DNA of 64,000 bases. Origin: an uncultured Aliivibrio sp. Its GTDB lineage: Bacteria; Pseudomonadota; Gammaproteobacteria; Enterobacterales; Vibrionaceae. Position 1 is the first letter of the stretch. The number at the start of each line of letters is the position of its first letter. The translations under genes were made by a program, and so were the position numbers. Shown here piece after piece: positions 33,564 through 43,996 of this stretch. Where the stretch lies: the NCBI RefSeq assembly GCF_946479765.1, contig NZ_CAMLHO010000013.1, forward strand, positions 1 through 64,000. The letters are read 5' to 3'. The notes beneath the pieces were generated by a model. The model saw only the letters and a list, made by a program, of their open reading frames with translations. It was not told the DNA's origin and ran no database searches.

Positions 33564-34371
33564 AGTTATTGATCTTAAAAAAGACTACGTATTCCGTACA
33601 GGCCTGTTTCGTAAGCAAATTAAAGAGGCAGTAAAGCCTGTTAGTTTTTCTTTAGAAGCCGGACAAACTCTTGGGTTTATTGGTGCTAATGGTTCAGGAA
33701 AGTCTACATTGGCACGCATGTTAGCAGGCGTTGTTGAGCCAACCTCTGGCATCATAAAAGTAAATGGGGAAGTTCTCGATTACAAAGATTTTAAAACACG
33801 TTGTAAACTGATCCGTATGATTTTTCAGGATCCTAACTCTTCATTGAATCCTCGAATTCAAATCGGACGAACCTTAGAAGGTCCATTAAAGCGTAATACC
33901 AGCATGTCTCAAGATGCACGAGAACGACGAGTAAAAGATACTCTCCAACGTGTAGGTTTATTACCGGAACATGCTTACTTCTACCCTCAAATGCTAGCAA
34001 CAGGACAAAAACAACGTGTCAGTTTGGCAAGAGCATTAATATTGCAACCTTCTATCATTGTGGCAGATGAAGCCTTGAATGGCTTAGATATGGCTATGCG
34101 CTCTCAGATCATTAACTTGTTCTTAGAACTTCAACAAGAAATGGCTATCTCATTCATTTACGTATCTCAGCACATTGGGGTGGTAAAGCATATTACCGAT
34201 AAAGTAATGGTGATGCATGAAGGAGAAGTAGTAGAAAAAGGAATAACTCAAGAAATTTTTGCGAATCCTCAACACTCTATTACACAGCGTTTACTAGCAA
34301 GTCATTTTGATGCACCAACGCATGATAGAAAACAACGAATCAGTGCAGCAACACCTAAAATTGAGTGTTAA
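33547..34371 (+). CDS. sapF: SapF, peptide ABC transporter ATP-binding protein
   Basis: A 274-residue ATPase with Walker [10 protein letters not shown] and Walker [13 protein letters not shown]. The signature loop reads [16 protein letters not shown], again non-canonical (no LSGG) as in SapF. I start at ATG 33547, which has GAGGAGAAG directly upstream, instead of the longer reading from 33532. It overlaps the sapD end by 17 bases and ends the operon. Confidence 0.92.
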   Translation: MTALLEVIDLKKDYVFRTGLFRKQIKEAVKPVSFSLEAGQTLGFIGANGSGKSTLARMLAGVVEPTSGIIKVNGEVLDYKDFKTRCKLIRMIFQDPNSSLNPRIQIGRTLEGPLKRNTSMSQDARERRVKDTLQRVGLLPEHAYFYPQMLATGQKQRVSLARALILQPSIIVADEALNGLDMAMRSQIINLFLELQQEMAISFIYVSQHIGVVKHITDKVMVMHEGEVVEKGITQEIFANPQHSITQRLLASHFDAPTHDRKQRISAATPKIEC

Positions 34372-34402
34372 TCGCTTTTAAACATAGATAAATATTGTCC
34401 GA

Positions 34403-34437
34403 TCTCTATCTCTTTATTAATAGACAAGAGATAGAGA
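34403..34437. terminator. Hairpin between convergent sapF and alpha-galactosidase genes
   Basis: TCTCTATCTCTT (34403-34414) pairs perfectly with AAGAGATAGAGA (34426-34437) around an eleven-base loop. No T-run follows on the plus strand. Its location between convergent stops supports a termination role. Confidence 0.65.
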
Positions 34438-34448
34438 GAAGATGATTA

Positions 34449-36188
34449 TTAGATTGAAACCAAAATAGCTCGACTACTTAATCTACCCTCTAATGTAAGC
34501 AATAACATTTGCATTGGCTCTTCGTTTAGCTGCTCACCACTCCAAAAATCACGCCAGATTGACGGTTGATCAGCCACTAATGTGTGCTCCATCGGTTCAT
34601 CTTCATAATTAAAGATACAATGAAGTTCATGCTGATGATTTAATCGTAAAGTACAGTGACGGTTAGATAATGACTTAAATTGCGCAGAGTCCTGTGTTAA
34701 TCGAAGACGAGAAAGTAAATTCTTCCATGTTTTTTTAGCGAAGCTATTTAATTCAGACAATGGATCACCCGATAGTGCTAATCCACCAGAAGCCAAAATT
34801 ACATTACGATGAAATTCATAATATTTTCTTTCCGTACCCTGATTAGGCAAAGACGTTAACGTTAAGCAATCTGGATCTATTTGCCATAATTTACGATGTT
34901 GCCAACTGCGATAGAACGTCTCTTGAGCAATTTGTTCAAATCGTTCAGGGTTTCGTTCAACATCATCAGAGATTCGCATTGCATCTACAAGACCAAGAGA
35001 TGGCCACATCGGTGCGTTGCAACCAAGAATGAGAGCGTCTCCAGAACCATTAATGATAGCTTGCATGCCTAAACGATAGGCTTCAACACCGGTAATTCCA
35101 GATTGAACTCGAGTACCTTTTAAAGCTCCCCAATAATTAGCATCTAACTTAAAAAGCTCAACTCCCCACTCTTCTCTCATAGTGCGGATCACTTCCGTTA
35201 AATGGATTTGAACCGCTTGTTTTGAAGTATCAAGAATATACCAAGGAGTACAACGCCAGCCACCATAGGTAATGTCCTCAGCTTTTAATAGATCACCATT
35301 GTCATTACGAACAAACCAATCAGGGTGATTTTTAAATAACTCTGATTCTGGCTGAGCAATAAACGGTGCAATCCAAATTGCTGGTTTTTTCCCTTTTTCT
35401 TTAATTGCACGAAGTAAACTTTCAATACCATTAGGAAATTTATCTGACGGTGTTAACCAATCACCCATGAACGCTTGATAGCCATCATCAAGCAATACCC
35501 ATTCAAGCTCTTTTTGTTCATCACACATAACATCGACATTATCTAATACATTTTGCTCTGTCACATCAGAATAATAGGCATACCATGAGCACCAACCTAC
35601 CGGTGCATCTTGTTTTACCCCTGCTCTAATTGGATGATTTTGCTGTATTTTTGCGGCATAAAGCTCATAAATTTCAGTCAGTGAATTCGCTTTAATAACG
35701 GTTAACGCTTCCATTTGATTGTTGGCCCAGTCCTTTGGATGTGTATGCTCGCCATCCAAAAATGCCATTACATTCATTTCACCTTGGTATTGATGGATCT
35801 CGAAATATCCAGAAAAACGGTGACAAGAAGTAAAACCAAATAAGATAAAGCCATCTGATTGCTCAATGACTAAATAGTTATAAAATCGTTTTTTTGCATT
35901 CTCTGAATACAGACGATAACTGGCACTATTATCTGGACAGCGACCTAAGTCTTTTGGTGTATCAACCTGACCCGTAGTTTGAGCCAGCATTTGAAAGCCA
36001 TCACCTAAAATTTTAGCATCGTGTTCTAACTGTGTGGGAAATTGTAAGATAAGATAGTGATCATTAATTAGAGAATTATGAATACCAGCAAAACGCATGG
36101 TAATTTGATCATATTCTAACTCATAGACTAAATCAGTTTGAACAGGAATGGTTTCCTGTCCACATAATAAAAATAATGGGTTCATCAT
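34449..36188 (-). CDS. GH36 alpha-galactosidase
   Basis: A 579-residue cytoplasmic enzyme, with no signal peptide, of glycoside hydrolase family 36. WCSWYAYYSDVTEQNVLDN begins the catalytic barrel; the nucleophile is the Asp in FKLDANYWGAL and the likely acid/base lies in DAMRISDDVERNP. It should release alpha-linked galactose from small oligosaccharides such as melibiose or raffinose; its length is on the short side for GH36. AGGAAGCGC precedes the first of two ATGs. No transporter is adjacent, so its substrate supply is unclear. Confidence 0.88.
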   Translation of the reverse strand: MMNPLFLLCGQETIPVQTDLVYELEYDQITMRFAGIHNSLINDHYLILQFPTQLEHDAKILGDGFQMLAQTTGQVDTPKDLGRCPDNSASYRLYSENAKKRFYNYLVIEQSDGFILFGFTSCHRFSGYFEIHQYQGEMNVMAFLDGEHTHPKDWANNQMEALTVIKANSLTEIYELYAAKIQQNHPIRAGVKQDAPVGWCSWYAYYSDVTEQNVLDNVDVMCDEQKELEWVLLDDGYQAFMGDWLTPSDKFPNGIESLLRAIKEKGKKPAIWIAPFIAQPESELFKNHPDWFVRNDNGDLLKAEDITYGGWRCTPWYILDTSKQAVQIHLTEVIRTMREEWGVELFKLDANYWGALKGTRVQSGITGVEAYRLGMQAIINGSGDALILGCNAPMWPSLGLVDAMRISDDVERNPERFEQIAQETFYRSWQHRKLWQIDPDCLTLTSLPNQGTERKYYEFHRNVILASGGLALSGDPLSELNSFAKKTWKNLLSRLRLTQDSAQFKSLSNRHCTLRLNHQHELHCIFNYEDEPMEHTLVADQPSIWRDFWSGEQLNEEPMQMLLLTLEGRLSSRAILVSI

Positions 36189-36230
36189 GCGCTTCCTATT
36201 GCTGGTTTTTGTACAAAATGAATCAGCTAA

Positions 36231-36247
36231 CTATGTAATTTACATAG
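36231..36247. promoter_or_regulatory. 17-nt palindrome upstream of the alpha-galactosidase
   Basis: CTATGTAATTTACATAG has perfect 8-bp arms around a central T, 43 bases upstream of the start codon. It resembles a repressor operator. No sugar-responsive regulator gene is nearby to assign it to. Confidence 0.5.
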
Positions 36248-36321
36248 AATACTACGATTCAAGATACAAGCAACAATAACAGATGAAGGACGAGTGTTCA
36301 GGGAGGGATTAATACATTAAA

Positions 36322-36361
36322 AATACCAAGTCAGTTATCATTGATACTGACCTGGTATACT
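36322..36361 (-). terminator. Terminator after the second chemoreceptor
   Basis: On the minus strand ATACCAGGTCAGTATCA pairs, with two mismatches or bulges, with the arm ending in TTGGTAT and is followed by TTTTTAATG. It lies just after the chemoreceptor stop. Confidence 0.7.
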
Positions 36362-36373
36362 AAATTACTCTAC

Positions 36374-38386
36374 TTATACTTTAAAGAACAATAATTGTTC
36401 TCTTTGATTTTCAGAAAGTTCAGATAAATGTTGGCTTGCCTGAGTTGACTCTCTAATGCCTTCGACATTCTGATTAATACTCTCAGTAATCACATTTACG
36501 TTTTCACTGATAGATTCAATCGCTCTACTTTGCTCGTTAGCAGCGGTTGCCATTTCTGAGTTTGTTTGAGAAATACTTTCAATCGAATCAGAAATATTTA
36601 ACAGTTGGTTATTAGTATCAAGGCTCATCTGTGCAGTTTGATTAATCATCTCTATCGACTGATTAACAGAATCAACTACATTTAATGATTTCTGTTGTAG
36701 CTCATTAATAATATTTTGAATATTCTGTGTCGATTGCTGAGTCTTAGCCGCAAGAACACGCACTTCATCTGCAACAACAGCAAAACCTCTACCACTTTCA
36801 CCAGCACGTGCTGCTTCAATGGCTGCATTAAGCGCTAATAAGTTAGTCTGCTCTGAAATAGAATCAATAACAGTGATCACTTCACTAATACGGTCGGTTT
36901 GATCTTTAAGGATCATCACTTCGCTTGATGTAGCATCCATTTGAATCGCAAGATTTTGACTTAATTTAACCCCTTCAGAAGCAGATTTCGCCCCATCACG
37001 ACTCATTCCAAGCACTTCTCTTGCTTTCATGTCTGCTTGATTCGCTGATGCATCGACTTGGTTTGCTGAAGCAGCCAATTCAGTGATTGCCGTCGCAATT
37101 AAATCTACTTGAGATTTTTGATCTGAAGAATTCACTTCACTTTGCACCATAATTGCGGCCAATTCTGTCGAAGAAGAAGACACTTCTTCACCTACATTAC
37201 GCAAATTTCTGATCATTTCTTGTAGACGAATAACGGTACTGTCTGTATTTTTACATAACTCACCAATTTCATTGTCGCTTAATTGGTTATTCAATGAATC
37301 TAAACGACCATTGGAAATGTCAGACATTTGCTCTTGAAGGATCAAAATTGGTCTGGTGACTATTCTAGCAATAAATATACCAATAAATAATGAAATAATC
37401 ATGGTAATAAAAATAGCCGTTAATAGTAATGTTTGACTTTCTGCTATGAATCTCATGTTCTGTTCTGAGATTTTCATGTTAATTTCTGTTAAACGTACTT
37501 TTTCATCATTTAATTCTTGGTAAACAAGGTTACCAAGATCAATTAATGCCTTCTTATTTTTGTTGATATTTTCAGTCGCATTCCATAGAACTAAATTCAT
37601 ATTTGACTGTATTTTAAATGCTGAAAGTAAAATATCTTTTGCTTTCTTATGACCTAATGGGGCAATAAGTTTATCTAATGATTCAAAATCTCGCTTAACA
37701 ATATCAATTCTCGGTGTTTTACTTACCGATGTATATAAATCATCATTGAACAAAGACGTCATCTGAATTTCAATACTACCAGCCTTATTGTACATTTCAG
37801 CAACTACTTCACCCCAATATTGCTTTGATGCCTCATCTTCTGATGAGAAGATCAATTGACTCGCTTGCTGAATTGGTTTTGTCAAATATAATGAGTTCCC
37901 CCATTCATTTATTTTTTTATCGTGAAATATAGAAATATCTTCTGCATACTTTTTATAGGTATCTAACTGCAAGAGCAATAAATCCGTTTCAGATTGGAGT
38001 TGTTCTGGTGTTTTAACTACTGCATTCATGCGTTGTAGCAATCGTTGTTGTTCTACCATGCCATTAAAATTAGCATCCAACTCGGAGGTAATACCTGCAA
38101 AATTAATCGATTTTAATAGATCATAATTATTAAAACCCGCAGATACGCTTAATCGTAAATAAAGTAGACGAGATTCAGCGACAGATATATTGTGTAATTG
38201 AATACTTCTATAGTCTGAAATTTGTACATTTTTATTAGTCGATTCTAATTTAGAATTAACAAGTAGAATAGCAATCATCATGACAATAATAGTTACTACT
38301 ACTGGAACTAAAATCTGATATTTTGTTTTTAAATTTATAAGTAAAAATTTTGCAGCATTCTTGTACCTACCTAAAAGGTTTATCAA
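36374..38386 (-). CDS. Methyl-accepting chemotaxis protein with large helical sensor
   Basis: A 670-residue chemoreceptor. A membrane helix near residues 27-45 and another near 315-340 enclose a periplasmic domain of about 265 residues that is nearly all helical, like helical-bimodular (HBM) sensors. HAMP and the signalling domain follow, with the tip [20 protein letters not shown] at about 507-543. The start is uncertain: there is no in-frame ATG before the first membrane helix, so a TTG at 38386 is the best available start and it lacks a good ribosome site. The ligand is unknown. Confidence 0.85.
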   Translation of the reverse strand: MINLLGRYKNAAKFLLINLKTKYQILVPVVVTIIVMMIAILLVNSKLESTNKNVQISDYRSIQLHNISVAESRLLYLRLSVSAGFNNYDLLKSINFAGITSELDANFNGMVEQQRLLQRMNAVVKTPEQLQSETDLLLLQLDTYKKYAEDISIFHDKKINEWGNSLYLTKPIQQASQLIFSSEDEASKQYWGEVVAEMYNKAGSIEIQMTSLFNDDLYTSVSKTPRIDIVKRDFESLDKLIAPLGHKKAKDILLSAFKIQSNMNLVLWNATENINKNKKALIDLGNLVYQELNDEKVRLTEINMKISEQNMRFIAESQTLLLTAIFITMIISLFIGIFIARIVTRPILILQEQMSDISNGRLDSLNNQLSDNEIGELCKNTDSTVIRLQEMIRNLRNVGEEVSSSSTELAAIMVQSEVNSSDQKSQVDLIATAITELAASANQVDASANQADMKAREVLGMSRDGAKSASEGVKLSQNLAIQMDATSSEVMILKDQTDRISEVITVIDSISEQTNLLALNAAIEAARAGESGRGFAVVADEVRVLAAKTQQSTQNIQNIINELQQKSLNVVDSVNQSIEMINQTAQMSLDTNNQLLNISDSIESISQTNSEMATAANEQSRAIESISENVNVITESINQNVEGIRESTQASQHLSELSENQREQLLFFKV

Positions 38387-38532
38387 AACAATTTTTTGGC
38401 GAGAATAATACAGTTTTAAGTTTTCTCATAGAAAAATAAAAATAATTTCAATAAAAATTTATCTTTTTAAAAATAACCCAATATCGATCAATATGTTTAT
38501 TAAGTTTAATATAAGAATATATACATAATATG

Positions 38533-38567
38533 AAAAAAAAGCACCTATAGTATAGGTGCTTTTTTTG
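38533..38567 (-). terminator. Terminator after torA
   Basis: GCACCTATA pairs with TATAGGTGC (38541-38559) with A- and T-runs on either side. It ends the torECA unit and could work in both directions. Confidence 0.88.
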
Positions 38568-38591
38568 TTTAATACTTGTTACTTTATTGTC

Positions 38592-41054
38592 TTACTCAAC
38601 AATAATTGGACCGCCAAATGAAGTGACTGGTGGAACTTTACCTGTAAACTTCTCAAAATCAACCAAACATGTATTTGCTGATGTTGCTTGAGCTAGCTCT
38701 GACGATGGAATATCTTGCGTTAGTGTATTTGGATCGCCGTATGTACAGATTGCGCCCACTTTTTCATTCAATGGACCGTACCATGCACCTTCTTCGATAC
38801 GAATAACACCACTTGGGTAGCTATCAGTAAGAACAGCACCAGCAAGGAGCTGACCACGGTCATTGAATACTCGAACTAAATCACCATCTTTAATGCCTTT
38901 TTCTTTAGCATCTTGAGGGTTAATATATACAGGCTCACGACCTTGAACAGCGTAAGTTGCACGGAGCGCTTCAGATTCACACATTTGTGAATGCAGACGC
39001 TTATCAGGGTGACAAGACTGCATCCAGAATGGGTGTTTCTTAGAGCCAGGACCACCGTGTGAACGTTCCGATTTCTCGAACCACATTGGGTGACCTTGAC
39101 ATTCTTCGTAGCCAAAACGTGCAATTTTACGGCTTGTGATTTCAATAAAACCAGAAGGCGTACCTAATGCATTAACTTCAGGATCTTTACGGAAGTCAGC
39201 GTGACGAACCCATGGTTTACCTTCACCGAAGTCTAGAACGCCTTTTTCCCAGAATACATCAAACTCAGGCATTTCAAATTTGCCTTCGTTTGCTGTGCGA
39301 CATTCTGCATATAATGAGCGAACCCACTCCATCTCATCCATACCACGAGTATATTCTTTATTACGACCAAAGCGGCGAGTCAGCTCAGTCATGATCTCAA
39401 AATCAGATCTTGATTGGTATAGAGGATCAACAAGCTTATGCATTGCAATTAAGCCACGAGCAGAGTATGAACCGTATTGGTCAATATCGTTACGTTCCCA
39501 TTGCGTACATGCTGGAAGTACGATGTCAGAGAAACGACACGTTGCAGTCCAAGCAAAATCAATCGTTACAACCGTTTGAAGTTTTTGGAACGCTTGCTTC
39601 ATACGGTTACGGTCTTGGTGGTGATGCCAAGGGTTGTTACCAGAAATAACCATCATTTTAAAATCAGGCAGTACAACTTTAGATCCGTTATAACGGATCT
39701 CTTTACCTGGTTCTAATAAACAGTCGATCCAACGCGCTACAGGAATAGTATTGCTGTAACCATTGAAGTCGTTGTTATTCCACTTAGGCTCATGACCTTG
39801 GTCCACGTTGCGTGGGAAACCACCAGGACCAGCGAAACCAGTTGAAGGTACACCAACACTTGAATAGTGGTGACTGTAAGATACACCGCCGCCAGCAAGA
39901 CCGATTTGGCCAGTCATTGCAGATAGCACCGTGCCCATCCAGTATGGCTGCTCACCGTGTTGTTGACGTTGGATACACCAACCAAATAGGATCTGCGTAC
40001 GACCAGTAGACATCATCTTCGCGAAATCACGAATTTGCTCAGGAGATACGCCACAGATCTCAGCAGCCCACTCAGGAGTTTTCACTACTTTGTCTTTTGT
40101 CTCACCAAGAACATACTGCATAAACTCATCAAAACCTAGGCAGTAAGTATCGATGAACGCTTTGTCGTACAAGTTCTCAGTATACAAAGTGTAAGCCACA
40201 GCCAACATGAACGCCACATCAGTTTGTGGATTCAAGTACATGTGGTCATTTTGTAAGAAACGTTGTGTTTTGTTTTTAACTGGGTCAACAGAAAGCACAT
40301 TTACTTTACCCGCAGCCACTTTTTCTTTTAGTTGCTCAAGGTATGCGTAAGATTCATGAGTTTCACAGTTCCAACCTACTTGTAGGTTTTTAACTGGATC
40401 CGTTGCCCATAAAATAATGTTATCTGAATGCTCGATGATCTCAGACCAAGAAGTACCTTGTGCATATACTTCTGTTGAACCAAGAACGTAAGGCATGATC
40501 GTTTGGCCAGCACCCGTAGAGTAGTCACCTACTTTCTTGATGAAGTTACCATGCATACCAACCGCACGTTGCATATGTGCTGTACAGTTATGGAAAGAAC
40601 CTGTTTGGTTCCAACCAGTTTGACCTGCATGCAATGCCCATGGACCATAATCTTTTTGAACTCGCTCAAGTTCACGGTAGAATAAATCTAACGCTTCATC
40701 CCAAGTTACACGAACAAAACGGTTGTTACCACGAGTCTCTGTTGAGTACTTATGTTTTTTCAACCAATCCAGACGAACCATTGGGTAACGCACACGGCTT
40801 GGGCTGTAAATAATACCCTTGATACCATTCAACATTTCTGTTGGATGCTTATCCATTTCTAATGCTGTAATTTCTTGTACTTTGCCACCATAGATGTGCG
40901 CACGGAACGCACCCCAATGTGAACCAGACGTACGCCATGTACCCGTAGTTTCCGCGGCAGTGGCTTTTGAAGACATTAATAGGCTTGGACCCACTAGAGA
41001 TACTGCACTTGTTGTTGCAACACCTTTTAGAAAACTTCTTCTGCTAATAGACAT
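38592..41054 (-). CDS. torA: Trimethylamine N-oxide reductase TorA
   Basis: An 820-residue periplasmic molybdoenzyme of the DMSO-reductase family that reduces TMAO to trimethylamine. The Tat signal [12 protein letters not shown] at residues 4-15 implies folded export with the molybdopterin cofactor. The Mo-ligand serine lies in [10 protein letters not shown] (about 178), and the C-terminal molybdopterin-dinucleotide domain is evident in [16 protein letters not shown]. Length matches E. coli TorA. It follows torC directly. No torD chaperone or TorSTR regulators are in this window. Confidence 0.95.
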   Translation of the reverse strand: MSISRRSFLKGVATTSAVSLVGPSLLMSSKATAAETTGTWRTSGSHWGAFRAHIYGGKVQEITALEMDKHPTEMLNGIKGIIYSPSRVRYPMVRLDWLKKHKYSTETRGNNRFVRVTWDEALDLFYRELERVQKDYGPWALHAGQTGWNQTGSFHNCTAHMQRAVGMHGNFIKKVGDYSTGAGQTIMPYVLGSTEVYAQGTSWSEIIEHSDNIILWATDPVKNLQVGWNCETHESYAYLEQLKEKVAAGKVNVLSVDPVKNKTQRFLQNDHMYLNPQTDVAFMLAVAYTLYTENLYDKAFIDTYCLGFDEFMQYVLGETKDKVVKTPEWAAEICGVSPEQIRDFAKMMSTGRTQILFGWCIQRQQHGEQPYWMGTVLSAMTGQIGLAGGGVSYSHHYSSVGVPSTGFAGPGGFPRNVDQGHEPKWNNNDFNGYSNTIPVARWIDCLLEPGKEIRYNGSKVVLPDFKMMVISGNNPWHHHQDRNRMKQAFQKLQTVVTIDFAWTATCRFSDIVLPACTQWERNDIDQYGSYSARGLIAMHKLVDPLYQSRSDFEIMTELTRRFGRNKEYTRGMDEMEWVRSLYAECRTANEGKFEMPEFDVFWEKGVLDFGEGKPWVRHADFRKDPEVNALGTPSGFIEITSRKIARFGYEECQGHPMWFEKSERSHGGPGSKKHPFWMQSCHPDKRLHSQMCESEALRATYAVQGREPVYINPQDAKEKGIKDGDLVRVFNDRGQLLAGAVLTDSYPSGVIRIEEGAWYGPLNEKVGAICTYGDPNTLTQDIPSSELAQATSANTCLVDFEKFTGKVPPVTSFGGPIIVE

Positions 41055-41077
41055 AATGCTATCTACTCCATTAATTC

Positions 41078-42256
41078 TTAGTGTTTTTCGTCAGAAAAAT
41101 CTGAAGAGTGTTTTTGTAGGTATTTCAATACAAGTGACTTGCTGTCTGTATCGAAGTTAACGAATGCCATCATACCGTCAAACATACCAGGCCATGTATT
41201 TGAATCGAAGTGACCTTCAGCTGGTTGAGTATGACATACAGAACAGTTTGTTTTGTATGACTCTTCAGCTTTCTGCCAAACCGTTGTGTAGTCAGGTAAG
41301 AAATCTTCTTTCTTCATCCATAGACTCACAGTTACACGCTGCCAAGGTAGACCCGTTAGCTCATCTTCTTTCGTTTCAAATTTCTGAACAACTTCATCGT
41401 TCTGAGCGGCATCTTTAAGTAAAGCACCAACCGCAATGTTCATACCAAAATCTTCTTGGATAACACGACCGAAGCCTTTAACTTTACGCCAACCTTCAAT
41501 CGCAACTTTCATTGCATCGCCTTTCTCTTCAAGCACAGTGACTTGAGAGGCAGGATTTAATAGGCCCGCTTCAACAGTTAGTTTCTCATCTTCATACATT
41601 GGAAGGTGACGAACAGATACGTAAGTTTGACCATCTTCATATTTTGTGTTGCTTGCAAGTTGAGTCAGTTCACTCACCATGCCGCCAGAGCTATCCATGT
41701 TTGCAGGAAGGCTATGAGCAATACCTTTATGACAATCTACACAACTTTGATCACGTTCTTTTGCGCCTTGCATTTGAATACGTGCTGTAGGTTGCATTTT
41801 AGAGAAATCCATACCGTCATAGTCATGACAGTTACGACATTCAAGAGATTTGTTAGCGCTAAAACGGTCCCATTCGTGCTGGGCTAAAACGATACGACGC
41901 TCTTCAAATTTCTCAGGCGTATCGATAAAACCGAATACGTGAGCGAATACTTCTTTACTTGCTTGCATCTTACGAGCAATTTTAGAAGTCCATTCATGTG
42001 GAACATGACAATCAGGACAGGTAGCACGAACACCTGAACGGTTTTTATCGTGAATAGTACCTGCATATTCAGGTTGAATATTATCTGCGTGACAACTAAT
42101 ACAAAACTCTTCTGTATTAGTAGCTTCTAACGCAACGTTAAAGCCACCCCAGAAAATAACACCGGCAATGAAACCACCAAGGGTTAAAACACCCAAGCTG
42201 ATATGTACACTCGGACGAGCAAAAACCGCCCAAGCTCTTTTAAGTAATGACATCAT
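41078..42256 (-). CDS. torC: Pentaheme c-type cytochrome TorC
   Basis: A 392-residue membrane-anchored cytochrome. One N-terminal helix (about 16-36) precedes five heme c motifs: CISCH (52-56), CPDCH (80-84), CRNCH, CVDCH, and CSVCH in the C-terminal TorC-specific domain. It passes electrons from menaquinol to TorA. It lies 23 bases upstream of torA and 57 bases after torE. Confidence 0.95.
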   Translation of the reverse strand: MMSLLKRAWAVFARPSVHISLGVLTLGGFIAGVIFWGGFNVALEATNTEEFCISCHADNIQPEYAGTIHDKNRSGVRATCPDCHVPHEWTSKIARKMQASKEVFAHVFGFIDTPEKFEERRIVLAQHEWDRFSANKSLECRNCHDYDGMDFSKMQPTARIQMQGAKERDQSCVDCHKGIAHSLPANMDSSGGMVSELTQLASNTKYEDGQTYVSVRHLPMYEDEKLTVEAGLLNPASQVTVLEEKGDAMKVAIEGWRKVKGFGRVIQEDFGMNIAVGALLKDAAQNDEVVQKFETKEDELTGLPWQRVTVSLWMKKEDFLPDYTTVWQKAEESYKTNCSVCHTQPAEGHFDSNTWPGMFDGMMAFVNFDTDSKSLVLKYLQKHSSDFSDEKH

Positions 42257-42313
42257 AATTGCTTCTCTTTTATCTAATTCTAATTTGTTGTAGCGGCTGT
42301 ATTCTTAAAAGAA

Positions 42314-42490
42314 TCAACCCCCGTGACCTGGCATACCAAAAAACAGCGCCTGCATTAACCATACAGAGAAACCATACGCACCAACCACACCCACGCTTAA
42401 AATTGGGAAAAGAACAACCGTGATGAAGAAAAAGGCTTTCCATTCAGATGAACGTTCAGCTCCATCGTTTTGCTTTATTGCATTGCTCAT
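42314..42490 (-). CDS. torE: TorE/NapE-family small membrane protein
   Basis: A 58-residue protein from ATG (42488-42490) to TGA (42314-42316). The N-terminal tail SSEWKAFFF leads into one hydrophobic helix (FFITVVLFPILSVGVVGAYG) and a tail ending FFGMPGHGG, the NapE/TorE pattern. AGGAAT precedes the start. It heads the torECA unit; its role in TMAO respiration is not defined. It is easy to miss because of its length. Confidence 0.88.
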   Translation of the reverse strand: MSNAIKQNDGAERSSEWKAFFFITVVLFPILSVGVVGAYGFSVWLMQALFFGMPGHGG

Positions 42491-42819
42491 AATTTTATTC
42501 CTAGTTATCTTTCTACTTTATGAATATAGAAAATGTTAACAAGTTGTCGAACCTATCTGACATGATTTTAATCCCTCACAAATAGTGCTTCAATTAAATT
42601 TTCAAGATAAACCCTTTTATCTACTAGTTTTTTGCGTTCATCCAGACATGTATTTAATTGAAAAATAATATGTGCGAATATTAACACTTATGACAGATTA
42701 ATTTTATGCGGTAATTGTTAACAATGTTAAATACCATTAAAGAATAGGTCACTTTAATCACTCCGCCAATTGATCTACATCAATTTATTAGCCTAATTTT
42801 ATAGCGTAGCATGTAATTA
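42491..42819 (-). promoter_or_regulatory. Regulatory region upstream of torECA
   Basis: This 329-base gene-free stretch holds a perfect FNR/Anr half-site pair at 42771-42784 (listed separately) and a CRP-like TGTG-N8-AACA at 42671-42686. I could not identify convincing TorR boxes. Nothing else structured is seen. Confidence 0.4.
42771..42784. promoter_or_regulatory. FNR box upstream of torECA
   Basis: TTGATCTACATCAA matches TTGAT-N4-ATCAA exactly. It lies 281 bases before torE and just beyond the stop of the upstream minus-strand gene, so torECA is the only sensible target. The distance is long, so the promoter would leave a leader of more than 200 bases. Confidence 0.55.
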
Positions 42820-43128
42820 TCACGCTATCGGTTTCTTTGATAAACAATGTTGACATAAACACTCTTCATTCTCAGAAACAATACCGACATCTCGCGTTTC
42901 AACGTTAAAACACCAACACGTTTCTTTACCCATTTTAATGTCACACTGAACAGACTTTGTGCATTCAGGGCAAGCATGAGTGGCTAATTTCCCTGACAGC
43001 CTATCCATTACATTCTCTCTTTCATCATCGGTCATTGATTTCCATTCAATTATTTCAGTAATGGTGCGTTTACAACCAATACAGATACCGTCTTCATTTT
43101 TACAAGCCGCAATACAAGGTGTTTTCAT
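42820..43128 (-). CDS. DUF1289 plus CWC cysteine-rich protein
   Basis: A 102-residue cytoplasmic protein with two cysteine-rich modules. Residues 1-40 match DUF1289 (PCIAACKNEDGICIGCKRT). Residues 52-100 match the CWC module (CPECTKSVQCDIKMGKETCWC). Twelve or more cysteines suggest zinc or iron-sulfur binding. The function is unknown. It is divergent from the DUF2058 gene and lies upstream of torECA. Confidence 0.8.
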   Translation of the reverse strand: MKTPCIAACKNEDGICIGCKRTITEIIEWKSMTDDERENVMDRLSGKLATHACPECTKSVQCDIKMGKETCWCFNVETRDVGIVSENEECLCQHCLSKKPIA

Positions 43129-43215
43129 CTCTACTTCTCTCTATTGTCCTTTAAATCCCATACAACTCATGGGATAATCGTCAGAATTCGACATCGTTAT
43201 TATTAGGAATTATTT

Positions 43216-43734
43216 ATGGCACTAAGCTTACAAGAGCAAATGCTAAAAGCTGGGTTAGTGAACCAAAACAAAGTAGCAAAAGCAAAGAAAGCTTCAAAAA
43301 AATCTCGCGTTCAAAATCGTGAAGCAAAAGCAGCGGTTGAATTAAACAAAGCAGCTCAAGCTGAAAAAGACAAAGAACTAAGCTTGAAACACAAAGCGGA
43401 GAAAGATCAGAAAGAGTTGCTCGCTCAAATTAAACAAATTATCTCAGCCAATAAACTGAGTCGCTCTCATGGCGACATTGGTTATAATTTTACTGATGGT
43501 ACGTTAGTCAAAAAAATGTACGTTGATAAAATCATGCAAACTCAATTGGTTGCTGGCCGTTTAGCTATCGTACATTTTAATGACGATTATGAAGTGGTCC
43601 CAGCCGGCGTTGCTGATAAGATTACTCTGCGCGATGAATCTGTTGTTGTACTTAACAACGTAATAGCGGAAGATGCGCAAGATGAAGACGATCCGTATGC
43701 GGAATTCGTTATTCCTGATGATTTAATGTGGTAA
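43216..43734 (+). CDS. yaiL: DUF2058 (YaiL-like) nucleoprotein
   Basis: A 172-residue protein starting MALSLQEQMLKAGLVNQNKV, the family hallmark. A lysine- and alanine-rich coiled-coil (about 20-75) precedes a compact C-terminal domain ending in an acidic tail. YaiL-type proteins are described as nucleic-acid associated, but no activity is established. GGAA precedes the ATG. The DUF2986 gene starts four bases after its stop. Confidence 0.85.
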   Translation: MALSLQEQMLKAGLVNQNKVAKAKKASKKSRVQNREAKAAVELNKAAQAEKDKELSLKHKAEKDQKELLAQIKQIISANKLSRSHGDIGYNFTDGTLVKKMYVDKIMQTQLVAGRLAIVHFNDDYEVVPAGVADKITLRDESVVVLNNVIAEDAQDEDDPYAEFVIPDDLMW

Positions 43735-43738
43735 TACA

Positions 43739-43927
43739 ATGAGCCGTAAAAACAAAATAAAAGAGACTCTTTTAAAGAAACACCGTAGAACTCAAACAAA
43801 AAACAGCCGAGCACACAATAAGCCAAAGTACATCTGTAAAGCTGATCGTGAAAAAATGGCGCTTGAAGCTGAACAAGCAGCAACAGAATCTGAAAATACA
43901 GAACAAGTAACACCATCAGAAGAGTAA
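43739..43927 (+). CDS. DUF2986-type small basic protein
   Basis: A 62-residue protein with a strongly basic N-terminal half (MSRKNKIKETLLKKHRR), the conserved NKPKYICKADREKMALEAE segment of DUF2986, and an acidic tail. It starts four bases after the DUF2058 stop, so the two are probably translated from one mRNA. The function is unknown; RNA or ribosome association is a guess from composition. Confidence 0.75.
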   Translation: MSRKNKIKETLLKKHRRTQTKNSRAHNKPKYICKADREKMALEAEQAATESENTEQVTPSEE

Positions 43928-43946
43928 TCTAATTACTAACTGATAC

Positions 43947-43986
43947 AAAAAAACCTCATCATTTGTTCTAAGTGATGAGGTTTTTA
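43947..43986. terminator. Bidirectional terminator
   Basis: AAACCTCATCA (43951-43961) pairs perfectly with TGATGAGGTTT (43973-43983), with A- and T-runs outside, between convergent genes. Confidence 0.9.
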
Positions 43987-43996
43987 TAACGCTAAG

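Noticed and set aside
33001-34080. SapD and SapF as inactive ATPases because LSGG signatures are missing
   Set aside because: Degenerate signature loops are normal in Sap ATPases; Walker A and B motifs are intact.
39212-41160. Many open frames on the plus strand opposite torA and torC
   Set aside because: They follow the codon structure of the strongly supported minus-strand tor genes, lack ribosome sites and resemble no proteins.
42671-42686. CRP-like site TGTGCGAATATTAACA before torECA
   Set aside because: Each half deviates from TGTGA/TCACA by a base; mentioned within the region but not strong enough for its own feature.
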